From Rhodococcoides trifolii (lineage in GTDB: Bacteria > Actinomycetota > Actinomycetes > Mycobacteriales > Mycobacteriaceae): a DNA stretch of 64,000 bases. The stretch lies in assembly GCF_014635345.1 (NCBI RefSeq), contig NZ_BMCU01000002.1:558001-622000 (forward strand), in the 5' to 3' direction. Positions 8,125 through 15,928 of the stretch are shown in pieces (position 1 is the first letter of the stretch; each line of letters starts with the position of its first letter). A model generated the notes under the pieces. It was not told where the DNA came from. It searched no databases and saw only the letters and a program-made list of their open reading frames with translations. Position numbers and translations under genes: made by a program.

Positions 8125-9335
8125 CCCCGGTGACTCCTGCGCCACGCACTGAAGGACCGTAGCGACGACGTCTCGGGCCGGACCAACCACGGCCACGGAT
8201 GCAGCTCGTCGATCGACAGGTGCGCCGAAATACGCGCCCACCCCGGAACGGGTGTCCACGTCGCGGCAAGGGAACGGCCGGTGAGCTCCTCCGCCACGAC
8301 GCCTCGGCGGACCTCGAGTGGCCGTACCGTCGCCATCTCGCCCAACGCCTCGGCCAAGAAGACGAGCCTCTTGCCGGACAGTCGCAAGGTTCGTAGGAGA
8401 GGCTCGTCGAAAACGAACACCGCGGGCCGGTCCGGATCGGCGGCGAGCGCAGGGTCGTTGTCTCCCAACGACTCTGCCGTGAGCCACACCGCCTCAGCGG
8501 TCCCGGTCGTCTCCGTCGTCGACGGTCCTGCCGGCACCGGGCCCGTGTTCAGGTCCGGTCCGTCCACGTGCGGGCCCGGATCGCTGCTCGGCCAGTCCTC
8601 GATGGGGCACGCGTTGCTGAGCGCGCACTCGCGGCACAACTGCGGGGCGCGCTTGTTCACCTGCCACCGGCTGAATCCGTACGGCTTTCCGCTGCCGGTC
8701 CCGACGGTCCACTGCCAACCCAACCGGTTGGCTGCGCGCGATCCGTCGAGCAGGTGCGCGAACATCTCGTCTTCGCCCTCGCGCCACGGCGCTCCGGCGC
8801 GTACGGCCCACTGCGACGACAACCACATCCTGGTCTGGTTCACCAGCCACCCGTCGGTGTGCAGTTCGTCGACGACGGTTGCCATGCAGTTCATCTCGGC
8901 CGGCCACGGGTCGCGCGTCCAGGTGGACGTCTGCGGCTGCGCTCGCGTGAGGGACTTGCCGTTGGCGGTGCCCACCCGTGCGTAGAGGTGGCGCGCATAT
9001 TCCTGCCACATCAGTTCGTCTCGATACTTGGTGCGGTCCTTCGGCGGTGCGTCGGCCACGGCGTCCCAAACCATCGGAAGGGTCAGCAGGCCGTGTCGAA
9101 TGTAGGGCGACATCCGGCTGGCGCCCCGGCGGGACACCGGAAGAACGGTGCTGCGCGTCCACGCGTAGCGGTCGATGTCGAGGGTGGCGAGCGCAGCGTC
9201 CGCTGCGCTCTGTCCACCCTTGAATCCCCCCGACGTGACACCGTGGGGTCCTTCGCGCGTCAGGTCGCCGAGGTGTTCGGCCACCCATGCGATCACGTCG
9301 TCGGTGTCGGTCGGGGGCGTCGATAGTTGGGGCAC
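8109..9335 (-). CDS. Photolyase-like FAD-binding protein with apparently permuted domain order
   Basis: A 408-residue protein. Residues 70-225 carry the photolyase/cryptochrome FAD-binding core: SRMSPYIRHGLLT (73-85), RDELMWQEYARHLY (105-118), GWLVNQTRM (162-170) and LLDGSRAANRLGWQW (195-209). C150 (MNC), C234, C237 and C243 (CxxCxxxxxCP) sit where the four [4Fe-4S] ligands lie in FeS-type bacterial photolyases. The usual N-terminal alpha/beta domain is missing in front. A segment resembling its first half (AVWLTAESLGDNDPALAAD, PAVFVFDEPLL, LSGKRLVFLAEAL; 282-332) lies at the C-terminus instead. GTG 9335 is chosen as start; GTG 9353 is possible. Repair or photoreceptor activity is inference. 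It is divergent from the DUF2235 gene. Confidence 0.72.
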   Translation of the reverse strand: MPQLSTPPTDTDDVIAWVAEHLGDLTREGPHGVTSGGFKGGQSAADAALATLDIDRYAWTRSTVLPVSRRGASRMSPYIRHGLLTLPMVWDAVADAPPKDRTKYRDELMWQEYARHLYARVGTANGKSLTRAQPQTSTWTRDPWPAEMNCMATVVDELHTDGWLVNQTRMWLSSQWAVRAGAPWREGEDEMFAHLLDGSRAANRLGWQWTVGTGSGKPYGFSRWQVNKRAPQLCRECALSNACPIEDWPSSDPGPHVDGPDLNTGPVPAGPSTTETTGTAEAVWLTAESLGDNDPALAADPDRPAVFVFDEPLLRTLRLSGKRLVFLAEALGEMATVRPLEVRRGVVAEELTGRSLAATWTPVPGWARISAHLSIDELHPWPWLVRPETSSLRSFSAWRRSHRGQHAR

Positions 9336-9478
9336 AGTGTCACTGTTCCCCACAGCACCGACACCGAATCGCCCCCGCACGAACCAGTGGGGCTCTGGAA
9401 CAGGTAGCCCGGTACTCGTGTGCCGACCCGGGGAACCGAACAGGGTGGGACCGTACCCAACCCCGAAGGAGTGTCGTC

Positions 9479-10738
9479 ATGGCCACGACCGCGCCGAAGA
9501 ATCTGGTCATCTGCCTGGACGGAACGTCCAACGAGATACGTGCCCACGGAAACACCAATGTGGTGCGGATACTGCAGGCACTGTCGGAGAACAACATGGC
9601 CGACCATTCTCCGGACTGTCCGTTCACCGATACCGACCATTACGAGACCGATCCGTGCCCGAGGTATCGTCCGCAGCAATTCCTCTACTACGACCCGGGC
9701 GTCGGAACCTTTTCGTCGCCGAGTGTGTGGACTCCGTTCGGGCGCTGGGTGTCTCGCATGGCGGGTCAGGCGTTCGGTCTCGGGATGAAGACCAACCTGA
9801 CCGAGGCGTACACGTTCCTGATGAACAACTGGAACCCCGGAGACCGGATCTACATTTTCGGTTTCAGTCGTGGTGCCTTCACGGCCCGGGCGCTCGCCGG
9901 TCTGCTGCACGTCATCGGCATTCCGCGTCGATCGTCGGAGAATCTGGTGCAGTACGCCATCAATGCGTACGCACGTCGGACGGAGAAGTGGGGCCCCGAC
10001 GACTACGACAGCGCCGAGAACTTCCGGCGGACGGTCTGTCGAGTCGCAGTAAGCGACCCGGCCGAGCGAGTCGCGGCTCGCGCCGGCGAATCGCAGACGT
10101 CGAAGTTCTCGGTGCCGGTCGAGTACCTCGGGTTGTGGGACACCGTCAGCGCCCCCGGCATCTTCCGCCGGGAGATGTTGTTTCCCTGTGCGGATTCGCT
10201 CGAGAACGTCAGGCACGGACGACACGCAGTCTCCCTCCACGAACGTCGCCTACCGTTCCAGCCGAGGACGGTCGTTCCCCGTCCGAACGCGACGACCCCG
10301 TACGCGGCGAACCCTGACATCGAGGAAAGCTGGTTCGCAGGAATACATTCCGACATCGGGGGAAGCAAGCCGCGCAACACCGGTCTGGGCAACATCACCC
10401 TGATGTGGGTGTTGGCGGGGGCCGTCGGTCGCCACATCGTTCTCCGGCAGCGCGCAGAAGACCGAGGCCTCCCGGTTCTCGATCGGGCCATGGCGAACGA
10501 GCCGTGCAACGCGAACAGCCGGATCTGGAGACTTGCCGGAAGCAGGACCAGACGCCCACAGGTCGGAATCGATCGGCTGCACGCCAGTGTCCGCGACCGC
10601 ATCACGGCAGGCGGAGGCGGAGCGATCGACGTCGGATTCGACGACGACGTCCGGTGGTACGACACGCGGTTTCCGTCGGTGGCCGTGTCGCCGTCGAGTT
10701 ACACCGCGATCCGCAGTGCCGCGACCAGTTCTCGGTAG
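9479..10738 (+). CDS. DUF2235 alpha/beta-hydrolase (Tle1-type phospholipase domain)
   Basis: A 419-residue protein. It opens with KNLVICLDGTSNE, has YYDPGVGTF and GLGMKTNLTEAYTFLMNNW, and carries the nucleophile elbow GFSRG with Ser130. VEYLGLWDTVSAPGI, WFAGIHSDIGG and a late His/Asp region follow, the DUF2235 order that in Gram-negatives is found in type VI phospholipase effectors. No signal peptide or transmembrane segment is visible and no secretion system is nearby, so a cytoplasmic lipase or esterase role is more likely; the substrate is unknown. The ATG follows GAAGGAGTGTCGTC, a strong ribosome site. The 3' end overlaps the convergent ABC exporter gene by 40 bp. Confidence 0.8.
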   Translation: MATTAPKNLVICLDGTSNEIRAHGNTNVVRILQALSENNMADHSPDCPFTDTDHYETDPCPRYRPQQFLYYDPGVGTFSSPSVWTPFGRWVSRMAGQAFGLGMKTNLTEAYTFLMNNWNPGDRIYIFGFSRGAFTARALAGLLHVIGIPRRSSENLVQYAINAYARRTEKWGPDDYDSAENFRRTVCRVAVSDPAERVAARAGESQTSKFSVPVEYLGLWDTVSAPGIFRREMLFPCADSLENVRHGRHAVSLHERRLPFQPRTVVPRPNATTPYAANPDIEESWFAGIHSDIGGSKPRNTGLGNITLMWVLAGAVGRHIVLRQRAEDRGLPVLDRAMANEPCNANSRIWRLAGSRTRRPQVGIDRLHASVRDRITAGGGGAIDVGFDDDVRWYDTRFPSVAVSPSSYTAIRSAATSSR

Positions 10739-12453
10739 AGGTCATCGGTCTCGAGCAGCTCCGAGTGCGTTCCTTGCGCCCGCACCCGGCCCCGTTCGAG
10801 CACGAAGATGGTGTCGGCGTCGATCACCGTCGAGAGTCGGTGGGCGATGGTGACCACGGCGCCCTCGCGAGAGAGCTCCCTGATCGCGTCGTGGATAGCC
10901 GCTTCCGTCCGCCCGTCCACCTGCGCGGTGGCCTCGTCGAGAAGCAGTACGTTCGGCGGCCGAACGATGGCACGGGCCAACGCAATTCGCTGGCGTTCTC
11001 CACCGGACACCGCCGAATCGCGCAACTCGGTCTCGAGGCCCAGCGGAAGATGGTCGATCTTCTCCGTCATCCGAACCCGGTCAAGTGCCGAGAACAGCTC
11101 GGCGTCCGACGCGTCGGGGTGGGTGAGGCGGAGATTGTCAGCGATCGTCCCCGGCAAGGTCGGCGTCGCCTGCTCGACGTATCCGATGTTTCCGCGTATC
11201 TGACTGTTGGACAGGCGGGCGTATTGGATTCCGCCCAGGGACAGCTCGCCGTCCTCCGGTTCGAGAAAGCGGAGAACCAAGGAGAACAGCGTCGTCTTGC
11301 CCGCCCCCGACGGTCCGACGACCGCCGTGTGACCGCGAGAGGGGATCGAGATGTCGATGGCTCGAACGGCGGGCTCGTCGCCTCCGTATCCGGCGGTGAC
11401 GGCTCTCAACGTGAGAGCGGGAGACGACGCCGGGATGCGCGCCGGCAATTCCAGAAGCTCTGCCGGAGGCGACGATTCGAGTTCGAGTTCCTGAACTTCG
11501 CGTATGCGCGCCGCGGCGGCGATGCCGCGTTGGAGCTGCGAGACGTACAGGGTCACCTGGGAGACCGGGGCGACGAGCTGGAACGAGTACAGCAGGAACG
11601 CAACGAGACTGGATACCTCGAGGGCTCCGGCATTGACTCGGTACGCACCGAACCCGAGCACCGCGATGATCGTCAGCTGAACTCCGGTGCCGGTGATCGT
11701 CCACGCCCACGCCTCGAGCTTCACCGCTCTGATACCGAAGCCCGCGGACGTCTTCGCTTCCTCGACGATCCGGTTGCCCTCACGCTCTTCCGCCCGGCTG
11801 GCCTTGACCGTGCGTACGGCACGAAGCGCACCCTCCAGCATGGCGCCCAGTCGACCCATCGCGGCCTGCGCATCCTTCTGTGCGCGGGCAACTGCGGGCA
11901 TCAAAGTTCCTGCGGCAACTGCGATCAGGATGATTCCGGCCAGCGCCGTGCCGAGCAGTGGGAGGTCGAGGAAGGCCATGAGAGCGATGACCCCGACGAT
12001 GGCGATGATGCCGTTGACGATCTCGACCAGAGCCCAGGACGACGCCTCGCGCAGCAGAACAGTGTCCGACGTGACGCGCGTGAGCATCTCACCCGTCGGA
12101 CGGGACGTCACCGAGCCGATCGTCGCGCCGAAGTACCGGTGGACCATCGACGACCGCGCGTTCAGCACGACCCGCTCGGCCATGGTCCCGAGAAGCAGCC
12201 GCTGAGCCAGTCCCACCACGACGCCGACCGCGAGCAGGGCCACCAGAACGACGATCGCGGACGTCGTGGCGCCGGGAACGCCGAACGAGTCGAGCAGTCG
12301 TTTGGTCACCAGCGGTGTCGCGAGTGACGACGCCGTCACGAGAAGACCCAGCCCGAGGCCGGTGAACAGCACCCGGCGGTGAGGCGCGATGTACGACCAG
12401 AGCAGTCGCATGTTGGGGAACGAGCGCCCGGTGGCGCCGTCGGCAAGGTCCAT
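10699..12453 (-). CDS. ABC exporter half-transporter (permease-ATPase fusion)
   Basis: A 584-residue type IV ABC exporter. Six membrane segments span about residues 25-310, and the nucleotide-binding domain covers about 350-584. Walker A is GPSGAGKT with K386; the Q-loop region is GYVEQATPTLPG; the signature is VSGGERQRIALARAI; Walker B is NVLLLDEATAQVD; the H-loop is IAHRLS. All catalytic residues are intact, so it should work as a homodimer exporting lipophilic compounds or drugs; the substrate is unknown. The ATG at 12453 has TACCCT 6 bases upstream (leaderless pattern). It is single-gene, with no partner half-transporter. Confidence 0.9.
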   Translation of the reverse strand: MDLADGATGRSFPNMRLLWSYIAPHRRVLFTGLGLGLLVTASSLATPLVTKRLLDSFGVPGATTSAIVVLVALLAVGVVVGLAQRLLLGTMAERVVLNARSSMVHRYFGATIGSVTSRPTGEMLTRVTSDTVLLREASSWALVEIVNGIIAIVGVIALMAFLDLPLLGTALAGIILIAVAAGTLMPAVARAQKDAQAAMGRLGAMLEGALRAVRTVKASRAEEREGNRIVEEAKTSAGFGIRAVKLEAWAWTITGTGVQLTIIAVLGFGAYRVNAGALEVSSLVAFLLYSFQLVAPVSQVTLYVSQLQRGIAAAARIREVQELELESSPPAELLELPARIPASSPALTLRAVTAGYGGDEPAVRAIDISIPSRGHTAVVGPSGAGKTTLFSLVLRFLEPEDGELSLGGIQYARLSNSQIRGNIGYVEQATPTLPGTIADNLRLTHPDASDAELFSALDRVRMTEKIDHLPLGLETELRDSAVSGGERQRIALARAIVRPPNVLLLDEATAQVDGRTEAAIHDAIRELSREGAVVTIAHRLSTVIDADTIFVLERGRVRAQGTHSELLETDDLYRELVAALRIAV

Positions 12454-12570
12454 GTTCGCAGGGTATCCGCGTGATCCGGGTAGTGAATTACTCGTGCCCT
12501 GTCAGTGCGCGAGGCCGGAGACTTTCCTGTACACACCGCCACTCGGGCGGCCGGGTCGGAGGGAAGCATC

Positions 12571-13215
12571 ATGGTCTTCAAACATCAAGTGAGCGAGCAC
12601 GATACGTTGGCGGCTCTGGCGGATCGGTTCTACGGCGACGCAGGCCTGTACCCGGTGATCGCGATCGCGAACACCCTGGCGAACCCCGACGTGATCACCG
12701 TCGGGCAGGAACTCCTGATTCCCTACGTGACGTACCGCCACCGCGTGGCGCCGGGTGACACGATGTCGGCGTTGGCGCAGCGCTTCTACGGGGACGCGTC
12801 GCTGTATCCGGTCGTCGCGTCCGCCAATCATGTGGCCGACCCGAATCGGATAGACGTCGGAACGTGGCTCCTGGTTCCCGAACTCGCAGATGTGGGTCAT
12901 CACACGGTGACGCCCGGCGAGACGCTCGGTGAACTGGCGACCCGCTGGTACGGCGAACCGAGCCTGTACCCGGTGATCGCCGTGGCCAACCGGCTCCCCG
13001 ACCCGGATCGCATCGAGACCGGCTCGGTGTTGATTCGTCCGGGCCTCAATCGCCGCTACACGGTCGAACCGGGCGACACCCTGACTCACCTGGCCCAGTA
13101 CTACATGGGCGACGCCGGTGCCGCGAACCTACTGGCGGCGGCGAACCACATCGCCGATCCGAATCGCATCGAGGTCGGTCGAATCGTGTTCTTTCCCGAG
13201 ATGATCGGGTTCTGA
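12571..13215 (+). CDS. Protein of four tandem LysM domains, no signal peptide
   Basis: A 214-residue protein made almost entirely of four LysM repeats (about residues 4-51, 56-105, 109-157 and 161-209). Each has a T-L/M-x-L/A-A opening, a YGD-like turn, LYPVIAxAN and a DPxxIxxGxxLxxP ending. LysM binds N-acetylglucosamine in peptidoglycan or chitin. No signal peptide, membrane segment or catalytic domain is present, which is unusual. The ATG at 12571 follows GGAGGGAAGC, a strong ribosome site; the upstream in-frame ATG-less extension is rejected. It could be exported by a non-classical route or bind cell wall only after lysis; small LysM proteins of phage tail assembly are another comparison. 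Confidence 0.85.
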   Translation: MVFKHQVSEHDTLAALADRFYGDAGLYPVIAIANTLANPDVITVGQELLIPYVTYRHRVAPGDTMSALAQRFYGDASLYPVVASANHVADPNRIDVGTWLLVPELADVGHHTVTPGETLGELATRWYGEPSLYPVIAVANRLPDPDRIETGSVLIRPGLNRRYTVEPGDTLTHLAQYYMGDAGAANLLAAANHIADPNRIEVGRIVFFPEMIGF

Positions 13216-13270
13216 TCGGCGCGCAGACTCCATGGTCTCCGCACGGGTTCGCTGCATAGACTCCGGAGGC

Positions 13271-14173
13271 GTGACGGCCGACAGTGCAGCGGAGTTCGAG
13301 CGGGCCAGGCCTCGTCTTTTCGGCGTCGCCTATCGAATGCTCGGAAGTGCCGCCGACGCAGAGGATCTGGTGCAGGACACGTGGCTTCGATGGTCAGCTG
13401 TCGACCGGAACGCGGTCCGTGATCCGGCGGCCTTCCTGACCACGATCGTGACACGACTGGCCATCAATGCCCTGACCTCCGCACGGGCTCGGCGAGAGAC
13501 CTACCAGGGGCCGTGGCTACCGGAACCGGTGGACACGCAGGCAGATCCGGCACTGGGGGCGGTGCGAGCCGAGGCCGTCGACTTCGCTGTGTTGCTCTTG
13601 ATGGAGAAGCTGACGTCGACCGAGCGCGCCGTCTTCGTGCTGCGAGAGGCGTTCGGCTACTCCTTCGCGGCCATCGCCGAGACAGTGGATATCACGGAGA
13701 GCAACGGGCGTCAGATCTTTCGGCGTGCACGCGACCACGTGCAGTCCGGCCGCTCCGCGCCGGTGGACCGGGAAGGGCATCGCCTGCTGCTCGATGCTTT
13801 CCTGGGCGCGGCCGGCGCCGGTGACATGGCCCGACTCGAGGCGGTACTGACCGAGTCGGTCGTCTCGTTGTCGGACGGAGGCGGAAAAGTCACGGCAGCA
13901 CGGGTTCCCGTCGTCGGCCGGGCGCGGGTCTCGCAATTCCTGCTCGGCGTCATCGGCAAGTTCGGTCAGGGAATGAGCGTCGACATCGTCGAGGTCAACG
14001 GCCGAGCGGCAGCGCGGTTCTCCCGCGCCGGCGACGTCGTCGGGGTGTGCACCATCGAGGGAACAGCTGCGGGAATCGCGAAGGTCATGATCGTTCTCGA
14101 GCCGTCGAAGCTGTCTCGGCTAGGTACTGCTCGAAAGTCCGATGGCCGAACGGTCGGCCAGGAACCAGGTTAG
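13271..14173 (+). CDS. sigJ: ECF41-family RNA polymerase sigma factor (SigJ type)
   Basis: A 300-residue ECF sigma factor. Region 2 includes PRLFGVAYRMLGSAADAEDLVQDTWLRW; region 4 includes LTSTERAVFVLREAFGYSFAAIAE. Between them lies the ECF41 hallmark WLPEP (about residue 92). The C-terminal SnoaL-like extension carries the DGGGKV motif and ends with EPSKL, close to the usual NPDKL. In this family the extension acts as a built-in regulator in place of an anti-sigma factor. GTG 13271 is used because TAGACT lies 8 bases upstream and the domain starts immediately. The convergent neighbour is an SDR protein, the usual ECF41 partner type. The 3' ends overlap by 89 bp. Confidence 0.9.
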   Translation: MTADSAAEFERARPRLFGVAYRMLGSAADAEDLVQDTWLRWSAVDRNAVRDPAAFLTTIVTRLAINALTSARARRETYQGPWLPEPVDTQADPALGAVRAEAVDFAVLLLMEKLTSTERAVFVLREAFGYSFAAIAETVDITESNGRQIFRRARDHVQSGRSAPVDREGHRLLLDAFLGAAGAGDMARLEAVLTESVVSLSDGGGKVTAARVPVVGRARVSQFLLGVIGKFGQGMSVDIVEVNGRAAARFSRAGDVVGVCTIEGTAAGIAKVMIVLEPSKLSRLGTARKSDGRTVGQEPG

Positions 14174-14843
14174 GGCCGTCGCCCAGCGCGCGGAAGAGTT
14201 CGATCGGCAGCCGAATCGGCACCATCGGTCGACGGCTCCCCGTCGCCGACGCCCACCTGCGGTGCCACTCTCGCACAGTGTTCTGCTCGGGTCCGCCGAT
14301 GTCGTCGACCCGACCCGCTGGGGCTCCTCCCGCCAGTTCCACGAGACGAGTTGCGACGTCGTCGACCGAGATGGGTTGGAATCGCATCGTCGGCCCGAGA
14401 ATCACCGGGCTGAATCGCTGAGCGGTGAACAACCGCTCGACGAAGGAGTGGAACTGCGTCGCCCGGAGCACGGTGAGGGGAACGCCGCAGGCACGGAGGA
14501 TCTCCTCGATGCGCACTCGATCCCGATAGAAGCCGATCGGGATCTTCTCGATTCCGACGATGGACATCACCACCAGATGGCGGACACCCGCCGTTACCGC
14601 AGCGTTCGCCAGATTCTCGGCCATCACGACGTCCTTCGATCCGTTGCTGGTCGCCAGATGAACGACGGTGTCGACCTCACGCAGTGCGTCGACGAGACCC
14701 GCGCCCGTGACCAGGTCGCAGGCCACCGATCCCGTTCCGCCGCGACGGCTGAGACCGCGAACCGAGTGCCCGGCAGCGCGGAGTCCGGCCGTGACGGGCG
14801 CCCCGAGCTGTCCTGTCCATCCTGTGACGACGATCGTCGACAT
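14085..14843 (-). CDS. SDR-family NAD(P)-binding protein, ECF41 partner (COE class)
   Basis: A 252-residue atypical short-chain dehydrogenase/NmrA-like protein. Residues 4-20 form the dinucleotide fold VVTGWTGQLGAPV; VVHLATSNGSKD and HLVVMSIVGIEKIPIGFYRDR follow, consistent with NAD(P)-binding epimerase-like proteins. ECF41 sigma factors are typically encoded beside a carboxymuconolactone decarboxylase, oxidoreductase or epimerase (COE) gene that is their main target; this gene fills that place. The ATG at 14843 follows GAAGGGAGC, and the longer in-frame extension lacks a ribosome site. A candidate ECF41-type -35 (TGTCATA) lies 44-50 bases upstream. The substrate is unknown. Confidence 0.82.
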   Translation of the reverse strand: MSTIVVTGWTGQLGAPVTAGLRAAGHSVRGLSRRGGTGSVACDLVTGAGLVDALREVDTVVHLATSNGSKDVVMAENLANAAVTAGVRHLVVMSIVGIEKIPIGFYRDRVRIEEILRACGVPLTVLRATQFHSFVERLFTAQRFSPVILGPTMRFQPISVDDVATRLVELAGGAPAGRVDDIGGPEQNTVREWHRRWASATGSRRPMVPIRLPIELFRALGDGPNLVPGRPFGHRTFEQYLAETASTARERS

Positions 14844-14865
14844 GGTTGCTCCCTTCGAGCCTTGC

Positions 14866-14893
14866 ACCGAATTGCGTTTCGTCATCTATGACA
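14866..14893 (-). promoter_or_regulatory. Candidate ECF41-type promoter for the SDR gene
   Basis: On the minus strand TGTCATA (14893-14887) resembles the ECF41 -35 element TGTCACA that is known from the family. About 17 bases downstream comes CGGT, a loose match to the family -10 element CGTC. The start codon of the SDR gene is about 23 bases further on. The -35 differs at one position and the -10 at two, so this is tentative. Confidence 0.35.
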
Positions 14894-14936
14894 GGGCAGC
14901 ATCGGACTTCGTGACGCACGGAAGTACCGTGAACCA

Positions 14937-15872
14937 GTGACACGAGGTCGAGAGCCCCGCTCCGCCGGCAGCGTCGGTCTGCTCAGCGGGGTGGGTGCCT
15001 ACGGCCTGTGGGGACTTTTCCCGGCATTTTTCGGCTTGCTCACCTTCGCCGGTCCGGTGGAGATTCTCGCCCACCGCATCGTCTGGACACTCGTTCTGAT
15101 GCTTCTCGTGTCGGCCGTCACCGGCAGGTTGGGCACACTGCGCGGACTCGGCGGACGCACTTGGGGGCTGGTGGCGCTGGCCTCGGCGTTCATCTCCGTC
15201 AACTGGGGCGTCTACATCTACGCGGTTCTGTCCGGCCACGTGGTCGAAGCTGCGCTGGGTTACTTCATCAACCCGTTGGTCAGTGTTCTGCTGGGTGTCG
15301 TGTTCTTCCGGGAGCGACTGTCTCGACTCCAGGTGGCCGCCGTCGTGCTGGCCGCGATTGCGGTGGTGGTCCTGACCGTCGACTACGGCAGGCCGCCGCT
15401 GATCTCTTTGACCTTGGCGTTCTCGTTCGCTCTCTACGGCGTGATGAAGAAGATCGTGCCGCTGGATCCACGAACGTCACTGACCGCCGAGGGCATCGTG
15501 GGCGCACCCGTCGCTGTGGTGTTCCTGATCGTCCTCGGACTGACCGGGGGAGCGACGGCGTTGTCGGCGGGCGTGCCGCACGCGCTGCTGCTCGCGTTGG
15601 CCGGGCCGATCACGGCTGTGCCGCTCCTGCTGTTCGGGGTCGCTGCCCAGCGTGTTCCGTTGGTGACGATGGGTCTCCTGCAGTACCTGACTCCGGGTCT
15701 GCAGCTGCTGTGGGGAGTGTTCGTACTTCACGAGGACATGCCGGCGTCACGGTGGATCGGATTTGCGTTGATCTGGTGTGCGCTGGTCGTGTTCACGGTC
15801 GACGCAGTGGGCCGGATCAGGCGTACACGGCATGAACAGCAGGCAACATCGGTAACACCCGTCACGACCTGA
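14937..15872 (+). CDS. rarD: RarD-type EamA/DMT transporter
   Basis: This 311-residue protein has ten predicted membrane segments in two EamA repeats. The RarD-specific start [19 protein letters not shown] and the EILAHRIVW motif are present, with NWGVYIYAV and [22 protein letters not shown] in the first half and [18 protein letters not shown] in the second. RarD proteins were named for chloramphenicol sensitivity, but their substrate is uncertain. GTG 14937 is supported by TACCGT 6 bases upstream (leaderless pattern). It is a single gene, divergent from the ECF41 partner. Confidence 0.88.
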   Translation: MTRGREPRSAGSVGLLSGVGAYGLWGLFPAFFGLLTFAGPVEILAHRIVWTLVLMLLVSAVTGRLGTLRGLGGRTWGLVALASAFISVNWGVYIYAVLSGHVVEAALGYFINPLVSVLLGVVFFRERLSRLQVAAVVLAAIAVVVLTVDYGRPPLISLTLAFSFALYGVMKKIVPLDPRTSLTAEGIVGAPVAVVFLIVLGLTGGATALSAGVPHALLLALAGPITAVPLLLFGVAAQRVPLVTMGLLQYLTPGLQLLWGVFVLHEDMPASRWIGFALIWCALVVFTVDAVGRIRRTRHEQQATSVTPVTT

Positions 15873-15928
15873 GCGGACACGCCGCGACGCGTCCGGAAGT
15901 GTCGGTGGGACCCCCTAGAGTGGCTCCC

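Noticed and set aside
10405..12327. 640-codon open frame on the plus strand
   Set aside because: It lies opposite the ABC exporter gene, whose motifs are complete; the plus frame is a composition artefact.
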